A model generated the notes under the pieces. That model was given only the letters and a program-made list of their open reading frames with translations, was not told the DNA's origin and searched no databases. From Diphasiastrum complanatum (Eukaryota; Streptophyta; Lycopodiopsida; Lycopodiales; Lycopodiaceae), in the NCBI GenBank assembly GCA_029204225.1, contig CM055112.1, positions 23,386,392 through 23,450,391 of the forward strand: a stretch of DNA of 64,000 nt, given 5' to 3'. This document shows, piece by piece, positions 12,440-25,189 of this stretch; positions within the stretch are counted from its first letter, which is position 1, and each line of letters begins with the position of its first letter. The translations under genes were made by a program, and so were the position numbers.

Positions 12440-15099
12440 GTACTTTTTATTCTGGACAATTGCTTCTCTTCAGAGCAACATATATATCATAAGCATTTTG
12501 TTTTCTAGCCATGATAAGCAATTATCCCTAACAAAAACACCAGCTCGTTGTTTGCAGTTTTTGAAAATGTAGCTCGCAGCATATTTTGGATGGTAAGAGA
12601 ATTCACTTTTTGTTCCCGCAGGTGCGTATTAATCAGAGAACACGGGATTTGAGGCAGAGACCATCTGAATCTTTTTTGACAGCAGGATCTGGAAGTGATT
12701 CTGATGCCAACATTCTAATGGAATTCAGAAAACGCATTGGACAAGATCCAGCTGGTGCCCTGCAAAATTGGAACACCAGCCTTCGTAGCGTTTGCAGATG
12801 GAAAGGCGTTATGTGTGACAAATCTTCTCGCCGAGTAGTTTCTCTCAATCTTTCATCCATGAGGCTCTCCGGGACTATCACCCCGCTTCTTGGAGGGCTT
12901 GCATCGCTTTCTTTTCTGGATTTATCTGCCAACAACCTACGGGGTAGAATTCCTCCGGAGCTGGGGAATTGCTTTTCCTTGGAGTCCATAAATGTGAGCT
13001 TCAATTCACTGACAGGATCTGTCCCCAAGAATCTGACCTCGCTCCTCCATTTGCAAACGCTGGATTTCTCCTTTAATTTGCTGGAGGGGACAATCCCTCC
13101 CTCATTCAGCAAGAATATTCAAGGGATGAAGGTTCTTTATCTTTCTGGCAATCAACTGAGTGGCAGAATTCCTACTGATCTCTCCAATTTCTCCTCATTA
13201 CAGAAATTAGATCTTTCTAAGAACAGACTGACCTCGGCAGCAATGCTCTAACTGGAGTCCTTCAATCAATAATCACCGAAATCATTAGAAATATTACTTC
13301 CCTCAATCACTTGTTGCTTAACGGCAACCAGCTCACTGGAATCTTACCTTCAGAAATCGGTCACGTCACGCAGTTAGTATCGCTCTATGTTGGCTCAAAT
13401 CATCTCTCTGGCACAATAACCACTCATTTAGGTCGGCTTAATTCCTTAAATGTTATGGATCTTTCAGGTAATTTTCTCACCGGCACCATTCCAGCCACAT
13501 TAGCCAATTGCTCCTCCCTTGTTGAGCTAATGCTAGAACACAATCAATTTTGTGGCACATTACCCAACGAGCCAGGTAAATTAACAAACTTAGCAACATC
13601 TTTTTTTGGTGGTAACAAGCTTGAAGGTTCCATCCCAACTTCTTTGTGGAAGTTACAACACTTGCAACTACTACATCTAGAAAATAACTTTCTCTCCGGT
13701 AGATTACCATTAGATGTTGGCAACTGCACACAACTTGGGGAGCTCTACTTTTCCAACAACAGTCTCCATGGTAGTATCCCATCTTCGCTTGGTCAACTCC
13801 AACAATTGGCATACCTAGACCTACAAAATAACAATCTAGTAGGGTACATACCTTCTAGCCTAGGAAATTGCTCAAGGTTGTTGGAAATTAGACTTTCTCA
13901 TAACCAGCTTATAGGCAACTTACCAGTGGAGATTGCCAAGATCACTAGCCTGGTCACCCTTTATCTATCGAGCAATCTTTTGACAGGTTCTCTGCCCTCA
14001 CAGTTTGGAAGCCTCATCGAGTCTCTTGATCTTTCATCAAATCAATTCTCAAATAGCATTCGTGCTTCACTTGGACAATGTTATAGACTTGAGAAAATCA
14101 ACTTCTCACACAATAGCCTAACAGGAGAAATTCCAAGTATGAACACTCTTTGAAGCCTTCAAGTACTAGATCTTTCTTTCAATAACTTGACAAGTTCTAT
14201 ACCTACTTCTCTTGCCAATCTTCCCATGCTTACAAATTTGTACTTCTCAAACAATGCCCTTAGTGGTCCAATACCTGAAGGACGAGCCTTTGCCAACACC
14301 ACATTTGGTTCATTTCTTGGCAATCCAAAACTTTGTGGGGCCATTGTGCATAGACCATGTCCGTTATCAAATTCACATCATAAAGGACTTGGTGTTGTTG
14401 TCTGGATTGGTATAGGATGTGGATCTCTAATAGGAGCATTATTTATGGGCATGTGCTTGATTTTGTGCTATAAAAGATGGCAAAAGGAAACAATGCCAAT
14501 GCATTTGTCAAATGATGAAAGACATAAGGGGTTTCTAAAAATAACAGTCGAGGAGCTTCAAAGAGCGACCAACAACTTCAGTGTAAGCAATAAGTTGGGA
14601 GAGGGTGGGTTCAGTATTGTCTACAGGGCCATTCTTGATGATGGTACAATAGTTGCCGCAAAACTGTTTAAGTCCAAGAGTTGTGTTGTGCAAGAAAGCT
14701 TTTTCAAAGAGTGCCAAATCCTTAGTAAAGTACGACACAAAAATATTGTCAAAGTAGTGAGTGCAGTTTCCAACTTGGATACAAAAGCCCTCATCCTTCA
14801 ATTCATCTCCAACGGAAATTTAAAAGAGCACTTGTATAAAATCAACAATCCAACAAATCGGCTCACTTGGGAAACACGATTGGCAATTGCAATTAATGTG
14901 GCAGAAGCCATATGCTACTTACATTATGGATGTCATGAACCCATCTTACATTTGGATCTCAAGCCTTCCAACATTCTCCTGGATGAAAACAAGGAGGCAT
15001 ATGTTACTGACTTTGGGATAGCCAAATTGATGAACACTTCTGCTAGTGGAGCTGAGATTACAGCAACTATAAGAGGATCTTGGGGCTACATCGCACGAG

Positions 15100-15667
15100 G
15101 TAAATACCATTTTCCATTTCTCATTGTTCCAACTTCAACGACAATCTTCTTTAGCATCTTTCATACATTTGAGTTCCATTCATGTGTTGTTTTATGCACA
15201 AAACTTGATCATCAAAACTTTTCTTAAAAGGCCTAAAAATAAAGTGAGCTCATAGTTTATCATTAAGGCCTCACAAAGTACACTAGGTAAATTCCATGGG
15301 AGGGACTTTACGTGGTTGAGAAGAACCTTCCTCGAGTGCAAAATCCCGAGGGAAGGGGTGCAAGGGCCATGCAAAGTCCTCGCATGGACTTTATCCCATG
15401 TAAAAATCTAAGGCATTGTACTTTTATTGTATTTATTTTGTTACTTGTTTCTCATTAATGTGATAATAATGAGAAGGCCATTATGGCCCTTATGGGATGT
15501 ACGAGATGTAATGTCCCAATTGATAAACAATGATTTTTGCACTGCATAAGAATTTTTCTAAGGAAAAGCATTTAGTTTTGTTTAATACAATGCAAATCCA
15601 CAAATTCTCTACGCATTTTACTAGGATGTTTAATTATATTATTGATAAACAATTTTGTTATGAGCAG
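15100..15667 (+). other. intron in the kinase domain (phase 1)
   Basis: The donor is CGAG|GTAAAT and the acceptor is GAGCAG|AGTTTG. Joining the exons gives GYIAREFAVLGQISVKADVY, which aligns with the usual GYIAPEYGMGGxVSxKGDVY. This intron position is typical of subfamily XII receptor kinases. The alternative acceptor TTTGCAG eight bases downstream would lose the conserved Glu. Confidence 0.75.
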
Positions 15668-16059
15668 AGTTTGCAGTTTTGGGACAGATTTCAGTCAAAG
15701 CAGATGTTTATAGTTATGGCATTGTACTTCTAGAATTGTTGACAAGAAGGCGACCCACTGACTCAGCCTTTGAAGATGGCATGAACGTTAGAATTTGGGT
15801 CCAACAAGCACTTTCTCGCAAGCATGATATATTGAAAGTGGTTGATGATGCTCTTCTAAATGATAGAGGAGATTTGGTTTCTCAGGACATTTGCGAGGCA
15901 CTAAAAACAGGCATCATTTGTAGTAGGATTTCAATGGAGGATCGACCAAGCATGAGAGATGTGGTTAATTTACTACTACAAGTCAAAGACAAACATATGA
16001 TACATGAATCACATATGCTACCAAATGCAAATAATGAATGACTTTGACATTGGAAAATA

Positions 16060-16560
16060 AAGAGTGAGACAATAACGACTAATAAATTATAGAATCCTTC
16101 CACCAAAGGATTAGCATATGCATGGTTTAATGTCATAGCATATTTGGATTGGAAAAAAATGATGTACAAAAGAGATAAAGAGTCTTTATTGGATTCTAAA
16201 TGGGTGACAAAATGGAAGGAGGACCATGGACTGTTTCATTTCTCATATTCAATAAAACTATATACACATATATACAATTGTTAGGTTGATTTATCTCATG
16301 TTTTATCATGTTATGTACATATAGGTGCACAAATTATGTTGTATTTTATTGGTTTAAGGTTTATGAAAAAACTAATCACAAAATTTTTAAAACTTGTGAT
16401 AGCTATCTATGCCACATCCCGATAATCATAAACCTTTATGGACTAGTGATGCCTATTTATGCCTTAGTCAAAAAATTAACCTAAAGTGACAACCTTGATT
16501 CCTCTTAGTATGCCTATTAAAAATCAGTAGTGTAGCCCACAAAGTGTCATAATGAAGAGT
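16060..16560. other. 3' flank of the LRR kinase
   Basis: AT-rich sequence with AATAAA-type signals near 16055 and 16250. No coding feature seen. Confidence 0.4.
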
Positions 16561-16572
16561 AATTTGAGTTGG

Positions 16573-17094
16573 TTAGAACTTAGTTGGTGATGATGGGATT
16601 ATAACTAATGGTAGTTTATGAATTTTTCTGAGTATATAGCTAAAAGAAAACTGACTAATGAACTTTGGATCATGATTACTTACTATGTCTCTAGGCAATC
16701 CACAAAGTCTAACAAGATGTTCTACAAATAATTGAGCAAAGTCAAAGTCCCTAGCTATAAATTTCATAGACACAAGGGAGGTAACTTGGTAATGTGACCA
16801 ACTATCACCCAAATAGACTCCATGACCTGTTTTGTTCTTGGGAACACCTACTACAAAATCTATAAAGACAGTAGTATCCTATCTCTAATAGATGTAACAA
16901 ACCTCCAACTCTCGTCTAAACCCCATTAGGGCCATGACAGTCGGCCACTCAACTATTGTCTTGATCTGGTCATAATCTATTTTAAAACTTGTTAAAAGGA
17001 CTCTGTGACCTAGTTCAATCTTCAAGAATTCACATTTGATTTGTTTAGCATACAATTTTTCTTGCCTAAAAACACAATCATGCTTATAATTCAT
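16573..17094 (-). mobile_element. Ty3-gypsy pol remnant (RT end and integrase)
   Basis: Read on minus, 17094-16885 gives the end of reverse transcriptase (QEKLYAKQIKCEFLKIELGH then IKTIVEWPT). From 16885 to 16573 it gives the integrase core (IDFVVGVPK, then LVRLCGLPRDIVSNHDPKF, matching the usual IVSDRDPRF). The order is right for gypsy pol, but RNase H and the zinc-binding part of integrase are missing and frames shift. It is a deleted relic with no LTR in view. Confidence 0.85.
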
Positions 17095-17099
17095 TTGAA

Positions 17100-17992
17100 G
17101 TATCTAGGAGAACCATGGAATTGTAGCTAATGATTTGTAGTGCAGTTTAAAAGAAGTAGCAGAAGCAGAACTGAGGCTCAAGCATTTAAAGGATATAACA
17201 CATCATACTCATCAACAACATTCATAACATTTGGATGTGCAAGGATTATACTAAAAAACATGGATCAAAACTAGTTAGTAACTTTGATGATAGAAGACGA
17301 TTTGCACGATAACAATATGCCAGAATTACGATACGAGTGTGCTTAGAAGGGCATCTCTCTTCCATTCTTGCTATTGCTCTATCTCTCACTATTACTATTA
17401 TAAAATACTCTTTTAAGAGTTTTTAAAATACATATACATTGATTCTACATTCATACTTTTGACCTATTGTTCTCATCTTTTTTTATACTAATCAGATGAT
17501 GGATTATGCATACTGACAATTTTACCTAATTTGCAATTAAGTGTTGATCAACATCTTAATCTATTGCGAATGACAAAAGTCACCATAACCACAATTTGAA
17601 GTTGTTGAAGCGTGGTCATTAAACTTGAATAATATTTTGTAAGTTAACTCAAAAAAGTGTTGAGTTGAGTTAAAGGTTAACTCAAATGTGGTTCTACTCT
17701 AGTCAACTTGGTTCACGTCGAAGGCTTGGTTTGAGTTAAAAGTGGACATAAATGATTGTTGAGTCGAAGGTAACCTCAATTTGAGTTGAATGTCGACTCG
17801 AATATGTGTCAGTACTTGAATATCTCTCATATCAAATTCGAGTGTCATGACTCTATTTTGGTTCCTAGTTTGAAACGACAAGTTTGATAGTGTATTTTTG
17901 CATACTACAAGCTTTTAACTATCTTTCACAGACCGATTAGAGGTCGAATAAGAGACACTTTGAATATCAGTTTGATGGAGTGATATTAAAAA
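17100..17992. other. probable copia 3' LTR body with TCGAG/GAGTT-rich text
   Basis: On the minus strand this follows the polypurine tract at about 18000 and so should be LTR. Its distal border was not found. Within 17640-17880 there are many GAGTTGAGTTAA- and GTCGACTCGA-like words in irregular order. Confidence 0.4.
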
Positions 17993-18130
17993 CCAACACT
18001 CCCCCTTAAGCTCACTTCAGAGATATGATAAGATTCTACATATTCAATAGTTGAACATGTTGAGTCTTGCTTAAAGCCTTAGTGAAAATGTTAGCAACAC
18101 TACCCAAGAAATTTTGGATTGAAGCTGTTT
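17993..18130 (-). mobile_element. Ty1-copia 3' end: RNase H tail, polypurine tract, LTR start
   Basis: On minus, the peptide GSVANIFTKALSKTQHVQLL matches the conserved VADIFTKAL tail of copia RNase H and ends in a stop. It is followed after about 50 nt by AAGGGGGAG (plus 17999-18007) and then TGTTGG, the start of the 3' LTR. Upstream parts of the element (higher coordinates) are too degraded to read. The element runs right to left. Confidence 0.8.
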
Positions 18131-18139
18131 TTGCTACAT

Positions 18140-21100
18140 GCTATCTGTAAAACTATTTGAGCACCAAAGTTGTCACCTCGAAGACTCTCTTCGAAGCCTA
18201 GTAAGGTTACAAAGCGAGTCTGAAGCACCTTCGAGTGTGCAAATGTCTATGCTACGTGTAGATCTCTTATGACCTAAGAAAGAAACTCGATCCTATCAGT
18301 TGTAAAAATATCTTTATCGGATATTCTACTTCACACAAAACTTACAGAATCTACAAAGTAGATTCAAGATGAATCTCTATCAGTCGATATGTAGTCTTCT
18401 TGGAAGACAAATTCTATGATTTTAAGCAATAGCAGCCAATGCAGAAGTTTGTGCCAACAACTCCACTCACTATCCAGATATTTTATTAATCAAAAGGACT
18501 GATCTAAGTAATTGTCTGACTTTTAGTAGTTCGATTCAATCCCTTTGATTGGGGAGACAAGTTCGGGCTCACTTCCACTGCATAGTAGGGTTGCATTTGT
18601 TCTTTTGGTGATTTTAGAGTTAGATTTTGATGATTTGAGTGATCTTGATTGGAATTCTTAACTGAACTACCCGTTCTGATATTGTAAAAACCACTATATG
18701 TGGGAAATATCTGAAGTGAATGATTCCACATCACAAGTTTTCCAACCATCATACTTTTCTCCACAAAATTTCTTCAACCTATCAACCTACTTCATATCTT
18801 AGTGCACCAACTAAGATTAGGCTGACTTATACAGACATCTTTAGACAAACGGTTCAGATTAAAGCTTTATTCCACTGATCCAATCCATAACTAAATGGTA
18901 CTAGGTAGCCAATCAGTGAACCTAATTTAATCTTTACCATTACTTTCCATATTCATGAATATCTCACAACTCATAAACCCCCAAAATTACTCTAGTTCCA
19001 GATTATTCAAGACAATCACTAGAGATTTCCTCTATTCCTCTGGATAGTTCCACCATTGCACACAAACTGGATTCCACAAAAGAAATCTATGCAACTGGTT
19101 GATCCCCTGAAAGTCTTATTCCTATCATTTTCTTCTCCCCCTTTTAAAAGAAATTTCATAATTTCATTTAAAAATTTCCCAGGATACAACATATTAGATA
19201 TCAAAGATTAAAAAAAGTCAGTAATGAGTATTCAATACTATTACAAACCGGACTTTTTTCTTAAAATCATAAAATATCTTATCCCGAGTGATAGAAACAT
19301 TACTCTCAATAATCAACTATCAAATAGAGATAATAATTTGGGCTCAAGAAGTCTAAATTCCACTTAATCAATTGAAACATTAATTGATTCTGAGCTATAT
19401 TCACAAACTTGAAATGGAAGCATGAATTCATATAACTTAAACAGTCCTTCAGAACCTAGTTCTACATTGGAAGAAATTATATGAATGTCAATCCAATTGT
19501 CTCGTATATAAGAAATTTCTAAAAAGTAGAGGTTTAAAATTAAAAGAGAAATAACTTTTAAGGGTTTCCAATTTGGAATTTATGAGATACCATTGAGGGA
19601 TCCAGATCTATATCTCATAACCTCTCCAAATACCCTAAATAGGCTTTAATCAATTATTTCAACTGTTAGCATTACCAACAAAATAAATACTAACCACTGG
19701 CCTACAGATCATTCTCGCACAAGAATTTTCTCTTTGAAATCATTGATGTCCCATACCATCAGTTTTTTCTCCAAGAAAGTCCTTTGCTTTTAGATTCAAT
19801 TATCAGAAAATCAAAAAGACCATCTGACCATCCTATAACCAATATAGGGTCCGATCTTCAACCATTTCCAGAAAAATACCTCCTACTATTGAATTCTCCA
19901 TTTTCTTAAGTTTTCACAATAGATGACAATTCATCTAAGAATACCTCTAGGCATTGACCCCAGTATGGGTGAGAAACCTCACTCATATACAGTCGAAATG
20001 ACCTAAGTTTATTCTTCAAAACCAAAAGGAAAAAATTCAATATAGCTGAAGTATACCGATAGATATCCAATATCTAAATCCGAAATGGTACAAGGAATTC
20101 TATTCCTTCAAGAAGATCACTAAATTGCATTATCCGATAATCCAGAGATCTCAAACCTCCATCTAGATTTTCAATACCAGATAAGCATATATCTATTCCA
20201 CCAAATACTGGAGTACCCCCATATTTGTTCCCAATGGATCACAATAATCCATTTACAAAATTGTGATTTAACAAGAATCTGTACATGGTATTACCGTCAC
20301 ATAAAACAACCCCTATGGTTGGTACTATCATCCCGAATTCCTAGCATCTGAGAGTTACAACCCTTAGGATTAAGGCTCATTATAGTACAAATGTGAACCA
20401 AGTGTCATTCTCATTCCATATCACAATTTCCAATAACAAATAGGGTCAACTCATGGTCCTATAGATATTCAAAATAAATTCAACTTAATGAATTCAAAAA
20501 ACTGGTGTTATGCAATGTCCTTACAGGGATTATTAACCAATCCAAATTACACAGCACTATCACATTTACCTACTCAGGTGTCTCATTTTCTTCCTCCCTT
20601 AGATATTTCGGTCACCCGAAAATTCTTTTAGCGAAGGTTCCCAAAAATTCCATTGACACAAGTAAATGCTAGGCTACTTCCTTTTTGACCACGCCGATTA
20701 TTTTCATTACTTCGTTAAAGTCCTCTGAATCAATGGAAAATCAATAAAATTTGGTCCCGAGTATTCTTTATGAATTCGATACACTATTTTTTAATCGAAT
20801 ATAGAACTACCTCCCAAAAATTACGACCTTATTCCATTTATTCACTTTAACAAGTGTCTGAAAAGCTTTAGTTTCCACAATCCTAAAGATCAAATTTTTT
20901 TTAGGAGAACCTATCTGCGTAGCACCGAAGTTGAAAAGGAAGAACCATAAAAATTACCGTTTAATTCAATTTTCTGGGAGTAATCCTACTCCAGAGTTAA
21001 ATCGATAAAAAGCACAGTACCAGGAACCCGAAATTCCCACCAACTAGGTACTTGCCTGGAGAACTAACCCACTACCATTATTTTGTCAAGATCGGTTTAA

Positions 21101-22690
21101 TAAAATTTTAACCGATTATTACCGCTTGACACACATACAACAGTATTAAGTTCTCAAAAACTAGGCTTACAGGTAATTGTCAAGTTGATAAGGCCTCAAG
21201 CACGCATATTGCGCATGGAGAAGAAGAAGAAATTAATTCCTCCTTCCAAGACCGGGAAACAATATCCAAAATCCAAGGTTCTAGCATTGACAACTGAGCA
21301 CCGAGAAACCGAAATTCCACTTACTGGGTGCTGGTAACTTAATTCACCGAGTCAATTTTGCAACCCATTTTGGAATCAGATTTCAAGTTACCAAACATCA
21401 AGCCCATAGAAAACCTCAATCAACCGGCATGCAAAAGCATCGATACGGACGTTCATGCAATTCAACCAACTGCCGTCCTACCCCATGCAAGAAAATCAAC
21501 TTTAACTTAAAAAACATGCACAAGGCAAAAGCCTAGACCCCCACAAGGCCTCACATGACCCAAAAGAATTAAAACCCTAATAGGTTTATGTAACAGAAAA
21601 GGGGAGCTAGCCCTTAGCTACAGACGCCGCCAGCATCGAGGGAAGGGAGGCTGCAAATGATAGAGGAAGAGATTCCTCATGCAGGTTAGATGGCCGGATC
21701 GTGGGGTTAGAGGATCTCGGATCATAGCTGCTCTCCTACGCCCACTCTCTGCACCCATTCTCAGCGCTTCTCAAGCACTTTCTAACTCGCAAGCACACCC
21801 TCACGTTCATCCATTAGCAGGAACGGAATGGTTTCAGACCAGCACGAATGGAGGCGCAGCTATTCTGGATATCTTTGTATCCACGGCCCTGACAGATTCA
21901 ACAGAAGGGCAGATACAAGAATCAACACAGATTCAATCGTGACAGACTTCCAGACATCCGAATAGCATTCCACTCGTTTTCCCTTGAATGAACCAGTCCG
22001 TGGAGGCGCATTCACCAGCACATCTCCATCGCTATATCCGCAGACACATCTGCGAAAGCTATTGAAAGACCTTGCAAAGGAATGCAAGATTTTGGCAGGG
22101 AATAGGAGAAGACAGCCCATCAGAGTTTATTAGCAAGGCTAGGCCAACAGTTTCCCTACCCAACTTATTCTTCCACAGAATTTACTTCAGCCAAGAACAT
22201 TTCTAGTTATCAGCAAAGTTTCTCAGGTTCCTAAAACAATCTAAAGAACTGATTTGCAGGTTTACACTACTCAGAGGTAGCGAGCAACATTCCGATAAAG
22301 GCTTCTTAGGGGTTCAATTGCATGCATCACTATTCCAATCCTTATCTATTTTTCTAGGGAATAGGCAACTTGCCTTTTCCATTCTATGTTTTTTCAGATT
22401 GCAGGAACACAAGAGGATTAATCTTTCAAATCCTTCACATGCAATCATTTAAAACCAGATTTCCAGCAACAGTTAGTTTATTCAATCAGGATAAATTGAT
22501 TCTTCATCAATCTATCAATAAACATTCTGCTACAAATCTGATTCCAATCTACCCAAAACATTATGGATACATGCAAATTGCTCAGCCCATTAAGATAATT
22601 ATCCCACCTAACAATTGTATTCGCATAAACCCACAAATTGTAATAAGCTTGTGAATACTCAACTGTTGCTCAATGGATCCCTAGTATCCT
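18140..22690. other. unassigned; possibly the body of a decayed minus-strand element
   Basis: About 4.5 kb with short open frames only. It lies upstream, on minus, of a copia polypurine tract, so part may be degraded pol. I could not read RT or integrase motifs. A more GC-rich island at about 21600-22120 stands out from AT-rich surroundings and looks like a leader, promoter or 5' UTR rather than coding sequence. Confidence 0.3.
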
Positions 22691-22984
22691 ATCCACTAAC
22701 TTCGATAATTGTTTACACTATGTTTTGAAAAAAAAAAATATTTTTGCCATTTATCTTTTATCACATCTTCATGACCAATTCCATACAATTTGGCTACGTA
22801 TAAGGTCTAGCAATTATAGTCACGCAAAATCTTATGAAACGAGAAATGGCACAAGACCCAATTTTTTTCAAAGAGCTTACGATTTTTGAAATTCGGGTAA
22901 TTTTTGAATTCTAAATTTAGAAATGAATTAATTATTTGTTATATTTTGCAAATATTTAAAATTTGGACGGAATATTGCAAAATA

Positions 22985-23935
22985 TTTTTAAAATTTTACA
23001 CTAAAATGGCTCAAATAAAAACATCATTTGTGTGCAACTTGTTATTTTAACAATCAAGTAAATCAAACAAAAATCTAGAATTCAAAAAGATATGTTTAAT
23101 TTCTAACAAATATTATTTAACAATAGAATCATTTAACAAAAAATAATTAAAACAATCTAAGAAATAAGCTTTTTTCTTACATAAATACAATAATCTTTCG
23201 AACAAAACAGATATCTTTAAAAATACAATTTTGTTGAATGTTTTTAATAATATAGTCAAAATTTCTCAAAGAATTAAAAAATTCATATTTGGATCTGGAG
23301 AAGCAATCTTTCCAACCCTTGTATCTACTGGAATTGTTGTCCCGCCCTGAATAACAACTTCTTCAATTACATTATATTTTTGCTCAACCACCTTTAAAAT
23401 TTTACACTATTTGGCTCAAAAAATAAAAATATTATTTGTGTGCAATTTGTTATTATAAAAAATAATTGGTGATTGTAAATTTTTAAATATTATTTTTAAA
23501 AAAAATCAACAAAAAATATTTTAATATAAATTTGATAATCTGTTTGTAATTTAAGATTTGTATTTTAATAATCAAATAAACTAAACAAATCTAGAATATT
23601 CAAAAAGATATGCTTAATTTCTAACAAATATTATTCAACAAAAAATCATTTAACAAAAAAAAATTAAAACAATCTAAAAATCAAACATTCTTTAAATAAA
23701 TACAATAATCTTTCGAATAAAAAAGATATTTTTAGAAATAAAATGTCCTAAATGTTTTTTAAAGTATAGTAAAAAAATTTCAAAGAATATTTTTTTTTCA
23801 ATCAAATCATTTGGATTTGAAAAAACAATCCTTCCAACCCTTGTATCTGTTGGAGTTGCTGTCCCCCCTTGTATCTATTGGAGTTGCTGTCCCACCTTGA
23901 ATAACAATCTTTTTATTTACATTATATCTTTGCTC
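22985..23935. repeat. diverged tandem duplication, two copies
   Basis: Copy 1 (about 22985-23392) and copy 2 (about 23393-23935) share ordered blocks: TTTTACACTA...GGCTCAAA, TTTGTGTGCAA, AATTTCTAACAAATATTATT, ATACAATAATCTTTCGAA, CCAACCCTTGTATCT and TTTTTGCTCAACCACCT or close variants. Copy 2 has extra AT-rich sequence and its own short internal duplication of CCCTTGTATCTxTTGGAGTTGCTGTCCC. The right edge of copy 2 enters the 3' end of the methyltransferase-like relic, so part of the unit may be 3' coding or UTR sequence of that gene. Confidence 0.8.
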
Positions 23936-25180
23936 AACCACCTCGCCAGATCTACTTCATCACCATTGACACCATTGGTAGCTGGTTGATGTTTCTTAAC
24001 AAATGCAGCAATGTCGTCTTCAGAGGGACCCAATTTACCCACCTCTTGAAACTCATCAGACAAAATCGATATATCAGCTAATCTCATCTTAATAAAATTT
24101 GCTAAACTCTCATCTAATTCTACGGCCGCACATATCTGTCCTTTTGGATAGCACATGCACTAGTAGTGCCACTACCACTAAATAAATCTAAAATCCAATC
24201 CACAAAATGAGAAAACATTTCAATTAATTTATTTACAAGTTGTTGTGGCTTTTGATATGAACAAGCCACATAACCAATCATCGAATTTTTAAGGTTTTTT
24301 TTGTCACTGTAGAAAAATAAAAACGATTTCCAAAATTTGTATTCCTTGTAGTGTTATAGTGCAACATGGATCTCTTTCCATCGGTAGAGAAGTAACTGGT
24401 GAGATATTCGATCTCATTACAGAAATGTGCACCACCAGAATTGCGCACATTTGGCTTGTACCTACAAACATTGACCTAAAATGAATTTTGATCTACAAAA
24501 GATCCAATCTACATATGCAAGAAACTCGATTTTTGGGTAGTCAATCTAGCATGCTCTAGCATTGATATCTCCTCCAAATCCTTGATAGATGTGCTTGATC
24601 TTTTCAAAACCAAGGAATCCAAGGCGCTCTTGCGAGAGGATAATGATTTCATCGACTTCGTAAGAGCCGGACCTCTTTTTTTCCCAAGGCTTCAGCAACA
24701 ATCAGTATTGCAACTTTCAATGTCTAGAAATAATAACAACAATCACTTTGAATTAACAACACCCATGCTAAGCATAAAGAGGAATTTAATACTCAAATTA
24801 TATTAAACTACAAGAAAGAGATTGAACTTACAATTGTCTTTGAGACTTCATTGAAGAAATTTGAAAGTATGGCATGCACAAAGAAGAATCTTCATGAACC
24901 CATTCTCCCAAATGTACAAGAAAACTTTTTTGTCGAATGATCTTATCACAATGTTGGTAAAGCCATCATCCTCATCTGCAATCGCTACGTTGTAAAGCAT
25001 GTGCCTTTTTTCTTTGAAGGTAGCCAGGCCCTTTGCCAGAAGTATCAGCAGTCTAGAGGAAGAGGTCAGTGAGTTTTTGGCCCTCAGAACCCTTGGTAAA
25101 GTAAAACATGTGCTTAGTCATGTCTACTTTCTAAGATTTGAAGGGTTTATAGGTGGAAGAACTTTGAGATGAGCCATTTG
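23917..25180 (-). pseudogene. DNA amino-methyltransferase-like relic (beta-class order)
   Basis: Read on minus, coding-like blocks occur in order with frameshifts and stops between them. They are MTKHMFYFTKGSEGQKLTDL (near 25110), KRHMLYNVAIADEDDGF (near 24990), YEVDEIIILSQERLGFLG (24662 down), RYKPNVRNSGGAHFCNEIEY (near 24465), then YQKPQQLVNKLIEMFS, LDLFSGSGTTSACA and AVELDESLANFIKMRL. The last three match motifs X, I and II of N6-adenine/N4-cytosine methyltransferases: a KP-anchored helix, the FxGxGTT cofactor loop and an acidic strand. The order X then I near the C-terminus fits beta-class enzymes. Three frame changes (about 24475, the 8-A run at 24293-24302, and about 24145) plus stops make it inactive. 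A canonical DPPY/DPPW motif was not found. A palindrome array lies upstream at 26.1-26.8 kb. Confidence 0.65.
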
Positions 25181-25189
25181 AATGTCTGA

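Larger units (their letters stand above)
12170..16041 (+). pseudogene. LRR receptor-like kinase, subfamily XII-like, non-RD; frameshifted and stopped
   Basis: Three exons can be traced: 12170-12439, 12622-15099 and 15668-16041. In order they encode a signal peptide, an LRRNT-type cap (CRWKGVMC), about 20 extracellular LRRs, one transmembrane helix (near GIGCGSLIGALFMGMCLIL) and a Ser/Thr kinase. The kinase has the glycine loop LGEGGFSIVY, lysine in VAAKLF, HLDLKPSNILLD and DFG. The residue before the catalytic Asp is Leu, not Arg, so it is a non-RD kinase, as in FLS2, EFR and Xa21, which sense microbial patterns. Breaks: a -1 shift near 13230-13240 moves LRR coding to another frame, and TGA at 14151-14153 interrupts an LRR in frame. 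The APE motif reads ARE after splicing. Receptor function is therefore probably lost, barring sequencing error. AATAAA lies just after the stop. Confidence 0.9.

Noticed and set aside
12633-13112. 159-codon minus-strand frame
   Set aside because: Antisense shadow of the LRR-coding exon; no domain of its own.
18140-22690. Plastid or mitochondrial DNA insertion
   Set aside because: No organelle gene or conserved organelle sequence could be recognised.
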